A DNA stretch of 15,365 bases from CANJBX01 sp041487815 (GTDB taxonomy: Bacteria > Pseudomonadota > Alphaproteobacteria > Rhizobiales > Xanthobacteraceae). The stretch is taken from contig JBGPOB010000050.1 of NCBI GenBank assembly GCA_041487815.1, positions 1 through 15,365 on the forward strand, given 5' to 3'. The stretch's first letter is position 1, and every line of letters begins with the position of its first letter. The position numbers were made by a program, and so were the translations under genes. Shown piece after piece: positions 1-6,886 of this stretch. The notes beneath the pieces are model-generated. The model was not told where the DNA came from, searched no databases, and worked only from the letters and a program-made list of their open reading frames with translations.

Positions 1-1
1 C

Positions 2-442
2 CTGGAGTTCGAGCAGTCGGTCGAGGCGACCTACTGGGAAAGCCTCGATCAGATGCTGGCGCGCATGGATTTCATCTCGGTCAATTGCCCGCATACGCCG
101 GCGACCTATCACCTGTTGTCGGCGCGCCGGCTCAAGCTGATCCGGCCGGAGGCCTATATCGTCAACACCGCGCGCGGCGAGATCATCGACGAAAACGCGC
201 TGGCCCGCATGATCGAGGCCGGCGAATTGGCCGGCGCCGGGCTCGATGTGTTCGAGCATGAACCGGCGGTCAATCCGCGGCTGGTGCGCCTTGCCAGGAC
301 CGGCAAGGTGGTGCTGCTGCCGCATATGGGATCGGCGACGCTCGAAGGCCGTATCGACATGGGCAACAAGGTGATTATCAACATTCAGACCTTCCTCGAC
401 GGCCACAAGCCGCCGGACAGAGTCTTGCCGTCGATGTTGTGA
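2..442 (+). CDS. D-2-hydroxyacid dehydrogenase, C-terminal part (5' end outside window)
   Basis: The frame is open from the first bases of the window, so this is the 3' part of a longer gene; an internal ATG at 53 is not the real start. The 146 visible residues match the NAD-binding and C-terminal part of the D-isomer-specific 2-hydroxyacid dehydrogenases (glyoxylate/hydroxypyruvate reductase group), which reduce 2-oxoacids with NAD(P)H in the cytoplasm. The three catalytic residues are visible: Arg in NTARGEIID (173-175), Glu in DVFEHEP (260-262) and His in LLPHMGSAT (323-325). The Arg-to-Glu spacing of 29 residues equals that in E. coli SerA. The GAGLDVFEHEP and LPHMGSAT wording resembles glyoxylate reductase (GyaR) more than SerA, but the substrate cannot be fixed from a fragment. 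The gene converges on the moeB-like gene, 26 bases away. Confidence 0.9.
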   Translation: MEFEQSVEATYWESLDQMLARMDFISVNCPHTPATYHLLSARRLKLIRPEAYIVNTARGEIIDENALARMIEAGELAGAGLDVFEHEPAVNPRLVRLARTGKVVLLPHMGSATLEGRIDMGNKVIINIQTFLDGHKPPDRVLPSML

Positions 443-468
443 GCTTGACCGCTACAAGGCTATTCCCG

Positions 469-1305
469 CTATCGTTTCGAACGCGCGTGCATCGACAGAT
501 CGTGAATGGTCGGCCGCTCGCCTGACAGCGGGTTCGCCGCATCCCACGCGTAGTTCAAAGTCTCAAACCGCATCGACCGCGCGTCGATCATCAACAGCCG
601 CCCGACCAGGCCCTCGCCAAAGCCGACGATCTCGCGGATGACTTCCAGCGCCATCAGCGAACCGACGACGCCGGTCAATGCGCCAAGGATGCCGGCCTCA
701 GCGCAGGCCGGCACGGTGCCGGGCGGCGGCGCTTCCGGGAACAGGCAGCGATAGCTTGGATTCATCCGCCCATCGGCATTGCGCTCGTGCGCGCGCAGCG
801 TCGTCAGCGTGCCGTCGAAAACGCCGACGGCGCCGGTCACCAGCGGCCGCCTGGCGAAATAGCACGCATCGGAGACGAGATAGCGGGTCGCGAAATTGTC
901 CGAGCCGTCAGCGACGATGTCGTATCGCGACACCAATTCAAGCGCATTGCCTGCCGCAAGCCGCAGCGGATGCGCCTCGACCGCGACATGCGGATTGAGC
1001 CGCGCGATCGCCGCGGAAGCGCTTGCGACTTTCGCCTGGCCGACATCGGCCGTCGCGTGAATCACCTGCCGCTGCAAGTTCGACAGCGACACGGCGTCGT
1101 CATCGACGACACCGAGCGTGCCGACGCCGGCGGCGGCGAGATAAAGCAGCGATGGCGCCCCCAGTCCGCCCGCCCCGACCACGAGCACGCGCGCGCGCTT
1201 GAGCGCGGCCTGGCCGGGGCCGCCGACCTCGCGCAGCACGATATGGCGCGCATAGCGCTCGAGTTCCTCGCCGTTCAAAATTTCGCGATCTTGCACCATA
1301 TCCAT
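469..1305 (-). CDS. moeB: MoeB/ThiF/HesA-family sulfur-carrier adenylyltransferase
   Basis: This 278-residue cytoplasmic protein belongs to the E1-like enzymes that adenylate the C-terminal glycine of a sulfur-carrier protein (MoaD in molybdenum cofactor synthesis, ThiS in thiamine synthesis). The nucleotide-binding loop GAGGLG is at 44-49, followed by VVDDD (67-70), the Arg-finger motif LQRQ (77-80), the Asp of DGSDNF (133-138) and PACAEAGILG (199-208) with the conserved Cys201. There is no C-terminal rhodanese domain, so it is a MoeB-length form. Of the four zinc-binding Cys of E. coli MoeB, only one equivalent remains: CxxC is S184-Y-R-C187, and the second pair is replaced by the N258-P-L-S-G stretch. 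The start chosen is the ATG at 1305; an ATG two codons later is an alternative. The gene is transcribed divergently from the peptidoglycan-binding gene. MoeB is preferred over ThiF on length, but neither partner carrier is in view. Confidence 0.85.
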   Translation of the reverse strand: MDMVQDREILNGEELERYARHIVLREVGGPGQAALKRARVLVVGAGGLGAPSLLYLAAAGVGTLGVVDDDAVSLSNLQRQVIHATADVGQAKVASASAAIARLNPHVAVEAHPLRLAAGNALELVSRYDIVADGSDNFATRYLVSDACYFARRPLVTGAVGVFDGTLTTLRAHERNADGRMNPSYRCLFPEAPPPGTVPACAEAGILGALTGVVGSLMALEVIREIVGFGEGLVGRLLMIDARSMRFETLNYAWDAANPLSGERPTIHDLSMHARSKR

Positions 1306-1413
1306 GCGCCATCACGCGCTGCCCCGTGTCCGTGGTCAAGCGCGGATTTGGCCGGTTGCGCCGCCTTATTCTTAAGATAGGCTTTCGACGGGCCCGTTCG
1401 GGAGAAGGTAGTC

Positions 1414-2757
1414 ATGCGAATTGTTGTCGCGGCGGCGCTGCTTGGCTTCACCGTGCCAGCGTGGGCGCAGGCCCCCGCGCCGCCGGCAAAGCCTTCCGCG
1501 CCGGCTGCACAGAGCAAGAAGCCGCCGGCCACCAACGCCGCCAAGAACGGTTATGACGCGATGTCGCTCGCCGAGCGCGCTGCGCTGCAGTTCGACCTGA
1601 TCTGGACCGGCGATTTCAACGGCATCGCCGACGGCGTCTGGAGTGAGCGATCGCTGGCCGCAGTCAAGGCCTACCAGAAGCGCAAGGGCGGCAAGGAATC
1701 TGGCGCGTTGACGGATGAAGAACGCGCCGCGCTCGCGGCCGCCGCCAAGGCCAAGCAGGACGAAGTCGGCTGGCGGATCGTCAACGACGACAGCGGCGCA
1801 CGGCTCGGCGTGCCGGACAAACTGGTGCCGCAATCCGCCAAGGGCAAGAGCGGCGGACACTGGCAGTCCGCGCACGGCGAAGTGCAGATTGACGTGTTCC
1901 GTGAGCGCGCACCGGCGACGCTGCGCATCGTTTACGACAACGAGCGCAAGAACCCCTCCCGCAAGATCGAATACAATGTGTTGCGGCCGGATTTTTTCGT
2001 AATTTCCGGATTGCAGGGCTTGAAGAAATTCTACATGCGCGCGCAGGCATCGGGCAACGAAGTCCGCGGCGTGCTCGTGCGCTACGATCAGGCGGTGGAA
2101 GGGATCATGGACCCGGTCGTGGTCGCGATCTCGGGCGCGTTCACGCCGTTTCCTTCGGCGGCGCAGGCCGGCGCCGGACCGGCGTCGAAGCGCATGGTCG
2201 AATATGGCTCCGGCGTCATCGTCGGCGCATCCGGTGAAATCGTCACCGATCGCGATACGGTCGACGGCTGCCAGACGGTCGTGGCCGCCGGTATTGGCAA
2301 TGCCGACCGCGTTTCCGACGATCAGCAATCTGGACTGGCGCTGCTGCGCGTCTATGGGGTGCGCGAACTCAAGCCGCTGGCGCTCGGTGCTGCGCCGGGC
2401 GCGGACATCGTGCTCGTCGGAATCGCCGATCCGCAATCGCAGGACGGCAAGGCCGCGATTTCGACCGTCAAGGTGCGCGTACAGGCATCAGGCGGCTCGC
2501 CCGCGATTGACCCGCCACCGCCTCCTGGGCTGGCGGGCGCCGCGGCTATCGATGCGGAGGCCGGCTTCGTCGGCATTGCCGTGCGCCGGCCCCAGGTCGT
2601 TGCCGGGCCCGCGAGCGGCGGCGCGGCAACGGTACTCGCACCGGTCGATGCGATCCGGCGCCTGCTCGGCGCGAGCGGCGCGGCTGCGACGTCGGGGCGC
2701 GCGAGTGTCGATTTTGCAAAAGATTCGGTTATCCGCGTGATCTGCGTGCGAAAATAA
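1414..2757 (+). CDS. Exported peptidoglycan-binding protein with degenerate trypsin-like domain
   Basis: A 447-residue protein with a signal peptide (hydrophobic VVAAALLGFTVPAWA, likely cleaved after AWAQA near residue 20), so it acts in the periplasm. A Pro/Ala-rich linker (20-45) is followed by a PG_binding_1-like domain at about 50-110 (key stretch GDFNGIADGVWSERS) that in related proteins binds cell-wall peptidoglycan. After a middle domain of unknown fold (about 118-240), a chymotrypsin-fold region starts at GSGVIV (265-270). The catalytic triad seems lost: the His position reads Asp281 (TDRDTVDGC), the Asp position reads Gly308 (SGLALLRV) and the Ser position reads Ala374 (GLAG). It is therefore probably a pseudoprotease with a binding or scaffolding role, which is an inference. 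The ATG at 1414 follows an AGAAGG ribosome-binding site. Its 3' end faces the enoyl-CoA hydratase gene 12 bases away. Confidence 0.75.
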   Translation: MRIVVAAALLGFTVPAWAQAPAPPAKPSAPAAQSKKPPATNAAKNGYDAMSLAERAALQFDLIWTGDFNGIADGVWSERSLAAVKAYQKRKGGKESGALTDEERAALAAAAKAKQDEVGWRIVNDDSGARLGVPDKLVPQSAKGKSGGHWQSAHGEVQIDVFRERAPATLRIVYDNERKNPSRKIEYNVLRPDFFVISGLQGLKKFYMRAQASGNEVRGVLVRYDQAVEGIMDPVVVAISGAFTPFPSAAQAGAGPASKRMVEYGSGVIVGASGEIVTDRDTVDGCQTVVAAGIGNADRVSDDQQSGLALLRVYGVRELKPLALGAAPGADIVLVGIADPQSQDGKAAISTVKVRVQASGGSPAIDPPPPPGLAGAAAIDAEAGFVGIAVRRPQVVAGPASGGAATVLAPVDAIRRLLGASGAAATSGRASVDFAKDSVIRVICVRK

Positions 2758-2768
2758 AATTTGGTGCG

Positions 2769-2787
2769 TTCAGGAGTTCCTGAATTT
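2769..2787. terminator. Possible bidirectional terminator between convergent genes
   Basis: TTCAGG and CCTGAA form a perfect 6-bp stem around AGTT, followed by TTT on the plus strand. On the minus strand a T-rich stretch follows about nine bases later. It sits exactly where the two convergent genes end and overlaps the enoyl-CoA hydratase stop codon. The stem is short and AT-rich, so this is only a candidate. Confidence 0.35.
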
Positions 2788-3543
2788 CGCCGGCCGCTTT
2801 TCCACGAACGCCGCCATGCCCTCCTTTTTATCGTGGGTGCCGAACAGCGCATGGAATGTACGCCGCTCGAAGTGAATGCCCTCGGCCAGAGACGTTTCGA
2901 AGGCGCAGTTGACCGTCTCCTTTGCCGCCATCAGCGCCGGCAGCGACATCGACGCAATCGCCTCGGCGGCCTTCATCGCTTCGTCCATAAGGTTCGCGAG
3001 CGGCACCACGCGCGCCACAAGGCCCGCGCGCTCCGCGTCCGCCGCATCCATCATGCGGCCAGTGAGGATCAGGTCCATGGCCTTGGCCTTGCCGATGGCG
3101 CGCGTGAGCCGTTGCGTGCCGCCCATGCCGGGAATGACGCCGAGCTTGATTTCCGGCTGGCCAAATTTGGCATTGTCGGCGGCGATGATAAGATCGCATT
3201 GCATCGCGATCTCGCAGCCACCGCCGAGCGCGAAGCCCGCCACCGCCGCGATCACCGGCTTGCGCGCCTGCGATGGCGGGTTCCAGTCGGCGGCGAAGTT
3301 GCCCATGAACGCGTCTATATAGGACTTGTCGGCCATTTCCTTGATGTCGGCGCCGGCGGCGAACGCCTTCTCCGAGCCAGTGACGACGATGCAGGAAATT
3401 CTGGGATCGGCTTCGAACGCCGCAATAGCTGCGGAAAATTCCTTGATCAGCGCGGCGTTGAGTGCGTTGAGCGCCTGCGGCCGATTGAGGCAGATGATCC
3501 CGACCTTGCCCTTGGTTTCGACCAAAACATTCTCATAGCTCAT
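2770..3543 (-). CDS. Enoyl-CoA hydratase (crotonase family)
   Basis: This 257-residue protein is a full-length crotonase-family enoyl-CoA hydratase, which adds water across the 2,3 double bond of enoyl-CoA thioesters in fatty-acid or amino-acid degradation. The CoA/oxyanion motif AGADIKEM lies at 63-70, the second oxyanion region is ALGGGCE (105-111), and FGQPEIKLG (127-135) carries the other acid. Both catalytic glutamates of the rat mitochondrial enzyme are present, as Glu111 and Glu131, so hydratase activity is expected. The ATG at 3543 has a GAGGTG ribosome-binding site four bases upstream. It lies 21 bases downstream of mutM on the same strand, so the two are probably co-transcribed. An equivalent gene (annotated fadB1 in Sinorhizobium meliloti) occupies the same position next to mutM in other alphaproteobacteria. 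The physiological substrate is not known. Confidence 0.93.
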   Translation of the reverse strand: MSYENVLVETKGKVGIICLNRPQALNALNAALIKEFSAAIAAFEADPRISCIVVTGSEKAFAAGADIKEMADKSYIDAFMGNFAADWNPPSQARKPVIAAVAGFALGGGCEIAMQCDLIIAADNAKFGQPEIKLGVIPGMGGTQRLTRAIGKAKAMDLILTGRMMDAADAERAGLVARVVPLANLMDEAMKAAEAIASMSLPALMAAKETVNCAFETSLAEGIHFERRTFHALFGTHDKKEGMAAFVEKRPAKFRNS

Positions 3544-3564
3544 GGGGCACCTCGCATGGGAATT

Positions 3565-4446
3565 CTATTTCTGGCACACCGGACAGAAGAACGTCGAGCG
3601 TCCCGTCTGCACGATCCGCCTGATGACGCCCTTGCAGCCCGGCGTCGAGCATTTCTGTCCCTCGCGATCGTAGACCCGAAAGTGGTGCTGAAAGGTGCCG
3701 AGCTCGCCGTCGGTCTGCCGATGGTCGCGCAGCGAGGAGCCACCTTGCCTGATCGCGTCATGCAGCACCGCCTTGATCGCGTCCACGAGTTTTTCCGCGC
3801 GGTCGTTCGGCTCGCCGGCCTTTGTAGCAATAGTCGATGCCTTTCGCCTGGGCGAGACGTGCGCGCGATGCAGCGCCTCGCAGACATAGATGTTGCCAAG
3901 CCCCGCGACCACGCGCTGATCCGATAGTGCGGCCTTGAGGCTCGTGTTCTTGCCGCGGCAGGCGCGCGCCAGCATCGCGGCGTCGAACGCATTTCCAAGC
4001 GGCTCCGGCCCGAGCGAGCGCAGCATCGGTTCCGCATCGAGGTCCTTGCGCGCAATGAGTTTCATGAAGCCGAAGCGGCGCGGATCGTTGAAGGTGATCG
4101 TGGCGCCCGACGACATCCGAAACACGACGTGGTCGTGGCTCCCGTCCTTCGAGCGTTCGTGATGAAATTGTCCCGCGGTGTCTTGGTGATTGCCGGCTTT
4201 GACGTGGAAGGACCCCGACATGCCCATGTGCATCATCAGCACTTCGTCGGAGGACAGATCGGCCAAGAGGTACTTCGCCCGGCGGCCGAGGCCGCGCACG
4301 GTCTTGCCCTCAAGCCGCGCGACGAAGTTTTTCGGCAGCGGGAACCGCAGGTCCGGCCGGCGCGCCAGCACTTCCGTAAAGCGCGCGCCTTCCATCGCGG
4401 GCTGCAGGCCGCGGCAAACGGTTTCGACTTCGGGCAGTTCGGGCAT
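3565..4446 (-). CDS. mutM: Formamidopyrimidine-DNA glycosylase (Fpg/MutM)
   Basis: MutM removes 8-oxoguanine and formamidopyrimidines from DNA and nicks the abasic site by beta/delta elimination. The ATG at 4446 was chosen because it yields MPELPEVETV: the enzyme needs Pro2, exposed after Met removal, as the nucleophile, with Glu3 next to it. A frame-consistent ATG at 4479 would add 11 residues and bury Pro2. The 293-residue product also has the conserved Lys58 (RRAKYLL), the NDPRRFG stretch, GNIYVCEALH (helix-two-turn-helix region) and a C-terminal zinc finger with CSTPGC, then CPVC, and the Arg of QTGRST. All key residues are intact. It is divergent from ubiE (68-base gap) and precedes the enoyl-CoA hydratase gene in the same direction. 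Confidence 0.96.
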   Translation of the reverse strand: MPELPEVETVCRGLQPAMEGARFTEVLARRPDLRFPLPKNFVARLEGKTVRGLGRRAKYLLADLSSDEVLMMHMGMSGSFHVKAGNHQDTAGQFHHERSKDGSHDHVVFRMSSGATITFNDPRRFGFMKLIARKDLDAEPMLRSLGPEPLGNAFDAAMLARACRGKNTSLKAALSDQRVVAGLGNIYVCEALHRAHVSPRRKASTIATKAGEPNDRAEKLVDAIKAVLHDAIRQGGSSLRDHRQTDGELGTFQHHFRVYDREGQKCSTPGCKGVIRRIVQTGRSTFFCPVCQK

Positions 4447-4514
4447 GGCGCGAGTATGGTTAATCGGGCATGCAGACATAGCCTTTCGGGGTGTCTCGCG
4501 CTATGGTCCGCGGC

Positions 4515-5267
4515 ATGAGCGAAACGACAAACTTCGGCTTCCACCGGGTGCCCCTCGACGACAAGCAGGCGCTGGTCGACGACGTATTTTCGTCGGTGGC
4601 GGGCCGCTATGACCTGATGAACGATCTCATGTCCGGCGGGCTGCATCGCGCCTGGAAAGACGCGCTGGTGACCGCCATAAACCCGCCCCGCAACGATCGG
4701 CCGTTTGCGCTCATCGATGTTGCGGGCGGGACCGGGGATATCGCATTTCGCGTCGTCGCCGCGGGCGGCGCCGGCACACGCGCCACCGTCTGCGACATCA
4801 ACGCCGAGATGTTGGCCGTTGGCCGCGCACGCGCCGCCGCCCACGTGCGCGGCGATGCCGTCACCTTCGTCGAGGGCAATGCCGAGGCGCTGGCGTTTCC
4901 CGACCGGAGCTTCGACGCCTATGTCATCGCCTTTGGCATTCGCAATGTGCCGCGCATCGAAGCCGCGCTCGAGGAAGCCTGGCGCGTATTGAGAATCGGC
5001 GGACGCTTCCTGTGCCTGGAATTTTCGACGGTGGATGTGCCCGGCCTTGACGCGCTCTATGAGCTTTACGCATTCAATGCGATCCCGGCGATCGGCCGCG
5101 CGGTGACGGGGGACGCCGACTCCTACCGCTATCTTGTCGAATCGATCAAAAAATTCCCGCGGCCGCAGATCTTCGCCGACATGATCGCGGCGGCCGGTTT
5201 CCGCCGCGTCAAATTTACGCCGATGACCGGCGGCATTGTCGCGCTGCACTCGGGCTGGCGCTTGTGA
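4515..5267 (+). CDS. ubiE: Ubiquinone/menaquinone C-methyltransferase UbiE
   Basis: UbiE is the SAM-dependent C-methyltransferase acting on 2-polyprenyl-6-methoxy-benzoquinol in ubiquinone synthesis, and on demethylmenaquinol where menaquinone is made. The product is 250 residues, the normal family length. Visible hallmarks are VFSSVAGRYDLMNDLMS near the N-terminus, the SAM motif I DVAGGTGDIAFR, the acidic VCDIN, the family motif AFGIRNVPR, LCLEFS, and the terminal TGGIVALHSGWRL. The ATG at 4515 was chosen (product begins MSETTNFGF); GTG at 4491 and ATG at 4503 are in frame but would add residues not typical of the family. The stop codon overlaps the ubiB start, so the two quinone genes are probably translationally coupled. 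Confidence 0.96.
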   Translation: MSETTNFGFHRVPLDDKQALVDDVFSSVAGRYDLMNDLMSGGLHRAWKDALVTAINPPRNDRPFALIDVAGGTGDIAFRVVAAGGAGTRATVCDINAEMLAVGRARAAAHVRGDAVTFVEGNAEALAFPDRSFDAYVIAFGIRNVPRIEAALEEAWRVLRIGGRFLCLEFSTVDVPGLDALYELYAFNAIPAIGRAVTGDADSYRYLVESIKKFPRPQIFADMIAAAGFRRVKFTPMTGGIVALHSGWRL

Positions 5268-6832
5268 TTGCTGGTGTCTCGCACTCCCTGCGCCTCATGC
5301 GCGCCGGCTATGTCTTTGCGCGCGAAGGCGTGTTCGGGCTGGTCGATCCCGCGGCTCTGCCGCCGCCGGGACGTCTGGCGCTGCGGCTCGCCAGGCTGAT
5401 CGAGCGGCGCGGCAACGCCGCCGGAACGCTGCGGATTTCGGCGGCGCTGACGGCGCTGGGGCCAACCTATGTCAAGCTTGGCCAGTTTCTGGCGACCCGG
5501 CCAGACGTCGTCGGCGCCGCCATCGCGCGCGACCTGGAGAGCCTGCAGGACAAGATGGCGCCATTCGGCCAGGCCGAGGCCGAAGCCGCGATCGCGCACG
5601 CCTTCGGCAAGCCGGTCTCGGAGGTGTTTGAGTCGTTCGGGCCAGCGGTCGCCGCCGCCTCGATTGCGCAGGTGCATCGGGCACGGACCAGGGACGGCCG
5701 TTTGGTCGCGGTCAAAGTCTTGCGGCCCGGCGTGGAGCAGCGCTTCAAGACCGACCTCGCCGCATTCTATTTCGCGGCGCGCAGCGCGGAGAATTTTTCC
5801 ACCGAGGCGCGCCGGCTACGGCTGATCGAGGTCGTCGACACGCTGGCGCGCTCGGTGACGATTGAAATGGACTTGCGGCTGGAAGCCGCGGCGGCATCCG
5901 AACTGGCCGAGAACACCAAGGACGATCCCGATTTCCGGGTGCCGGCGGTCGACTGGAATTTGACAACGAAGGACGTGCTGACGCTGGAATGGATCGACGG
6001 CACGCCGCTGTCCGATCGCGCCGCGCTCGACGCCAAGGGCTTTGATCTCGCGCGTCTTGGCCGCGCGGTGATCCAGAGTTTTCTGCGTCAGGCCATGCGC
6101 GACGGCTTCTTTCACGCCGACATGCATCCGGGCAATCTGTTCGTCGATGCTGACGGCAACCTGGTCGTGGTCGATTTCGGCATCATGGGCCGGCTCGGTC
6201 CCAAGGAAAGGCGCTTTCTCGCCGAGATCCTGCACGGATTCATCACGCGCGATTATCACCGTACCGCGCAGGTGCATTTCGACGCCGGTTACGTGCCGAT
6301 GCACCACTCGGTCGAAGCCTTCGCCCAGGCGATCCGTGCCATCGGCGAGCCGATCCACAATCGCACCGCCGAAGACATTTCGATGGCGAGACTCCTGACC
6401 TTGCTGTTCGAAGTCACCGCACTGTTTGATATGCGCACGCGGCCGGAACTGTTGCTGCTGCAAAAGACCATGGTCGTGGTCGAGGGCGTCGCGCGCGGGC
6501 TCGACCCAAGGCTCGACATGTGGACCACGTCGGAGCCCGTGGTCAAAGAATGGATGGAGCGCAATCTCGGCGTCGTGGGACGCATCGAGGACGCGGTGGG
6601 CGGGACCGCCGAAATCGGAAAATTTCTCGGCGCGGTGCCGGGGTTGCTGGTGCACGGACAACGGCTCGCCGAGCAACTCGACGCGGCGACGCGCGACGGG
6701 ATCGTGCTCGCGCCCGAGACGGTGGCGGCGATCGGCCGCGCCGAGGCGCGGCGTGGCCGCTGGAGCGCCGTGGCTCTCTGGGTGATTGCCGGCCTGCTGG
6801 CGATCATCACCGCCGCAATATTTGCCGGTTGA
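5264..6832 (+). CDS. ubiB: UbiB/COQ8-family atypical kinase-like ATPase
   Basis: UbiB is a membrane-associated protein-kinase-like ATPase required for ubiquinone biosynthesis, thought to support the Ubi enzyme complex rather than to catalyse a known step. The 522-residue product shows the family signatures in order: KLGQ (71-74, the inhibitory KxGQ motif), the Ala-rich nucleotide loop in AAASIAQVH (130-138), VAVKV with Lys151, HADMHPGN (284-291, Asp286 catalytic-loop position) and DFG (304-306). A hydrophobic segment at the extreme C-terminus (about 501-520) is the expected membrane anchor. The start is GTG at 5264 inside the GTGA overlap with the ubiE stop; the next in-frame ATG at 5297 would remove 11 residues. 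No key motif is missing. Confidence 0.96.
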   Translation: MIAGVSHSLRLMRAGYVFAREGVFGLVDPAALPPPGRLALRLARLIERRGNAAGTLRISAALTALGPTYVKLGQFLATRPDVVGAAIARDLESLQDKMAPFGQAEAEAAIAHAFGKPVSEVFESFGPAVAAASIAQVHRARTRDGRLVAVKVLRPGVEQRFKTDLAAFYFAARSAENFSTEARRLRLIEVVDTLARSVTIEMDLRLEAAAASELAENTKDDPDFRVPAVDWNLTTKDVLTLEWIDGTPLSDRAALDAKGFDLARLGRAVIQSFLRQAMRDGFFHADMHPGNLFVDADGNLVVVDFGIMGRLGPKERRFLAEILHGFITRDYHRTAQVHFDAGYVPMHHSVEAFAQAIRAIGEPIHNRTAEDISMARLLTLLFEVTALFDMRTRPELLLLQKTMVVVEGVARGLDPRLDMWTTSEPVVKEWMERNLGVVGRIEDAVGGTAEIGKFLGAVPGLLVHGQRLAEQLDAATRDGIVLAPETVAAIGRAEARRGRWSAVALWVIAGLLAIITAAIFAG

Positions 6833-6857
6833 AGTTTCCGGGCATCCGGCCTAGATT
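6829..6857 (+). promoter_or_regulatory. Candidate promoter of coaBC-dut
   Basis: TTGAAG (6829-6834, overlapping the ubiB stop codon) and TAGATT (6852-6857) are separated by 17 bases. Each matches the sigma-70 consensus at four of six positions. This would let coaBC be transcribed independently of ubiE-ubiB. It is a sequence match only. Confidence 0.45.
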
Positions 6858-6873
6858 GATTGCAATGCAATCA
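6857..6873. promoter_or_regulatory. Perfect 17-bp palindrome, likely operator of coaBC
   Basis: TGATTGCA and TGCAATCA are exact reverse complements flanking a single central A. The palindrome begins at the last base of the candidate -10 box and ends 13 bases before the coaBC ATG, so a protein bound here should block initiation. The gene it precedes starts with a FitA-like ribbon-helix-helix DNA-binding domain, and such antitoxins commonly bind inverted repeats at their own promoters. Autoregulation by the CoaBC fusion protein is inferred. As RNA, the same bases could form a 7-bp hairpin with an AAT loop. Confidence 0.6.
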
Positions 6874-6886
6874 TTTGGCGGCGAAT

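Noticed and set aside
1356..1383. TTGCGC...TAGGCT as promoter of the peptidoglycan-binding gene
   Set aside because: The match to consensus is too weak (three of six in the -10) to call.
1372..2436. 354-residue open frame antisense to the peptidoglycan-binding gene
   Set aside because: Its product is Arg/Val/Ala/His-rich low-complexity sequence without motifs; the plus-strand gene has a signal peptide and domains. It is a GC-bias shadow.
2761..3927. 388-residue plus-strand open frame across the enoyl-CoA hydratase and mutM genes
   Set aside because: It runs antisense to two well-supported genes and across their junction, with an Arg/His-rich product of no recognisable family.
6860..6886. 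TTG at 6860 as the start of coaBC
   Set aside because: It lies inside the palindrome; ATG 6887 gives the exact FitA-like N-terminus MASLTIR.
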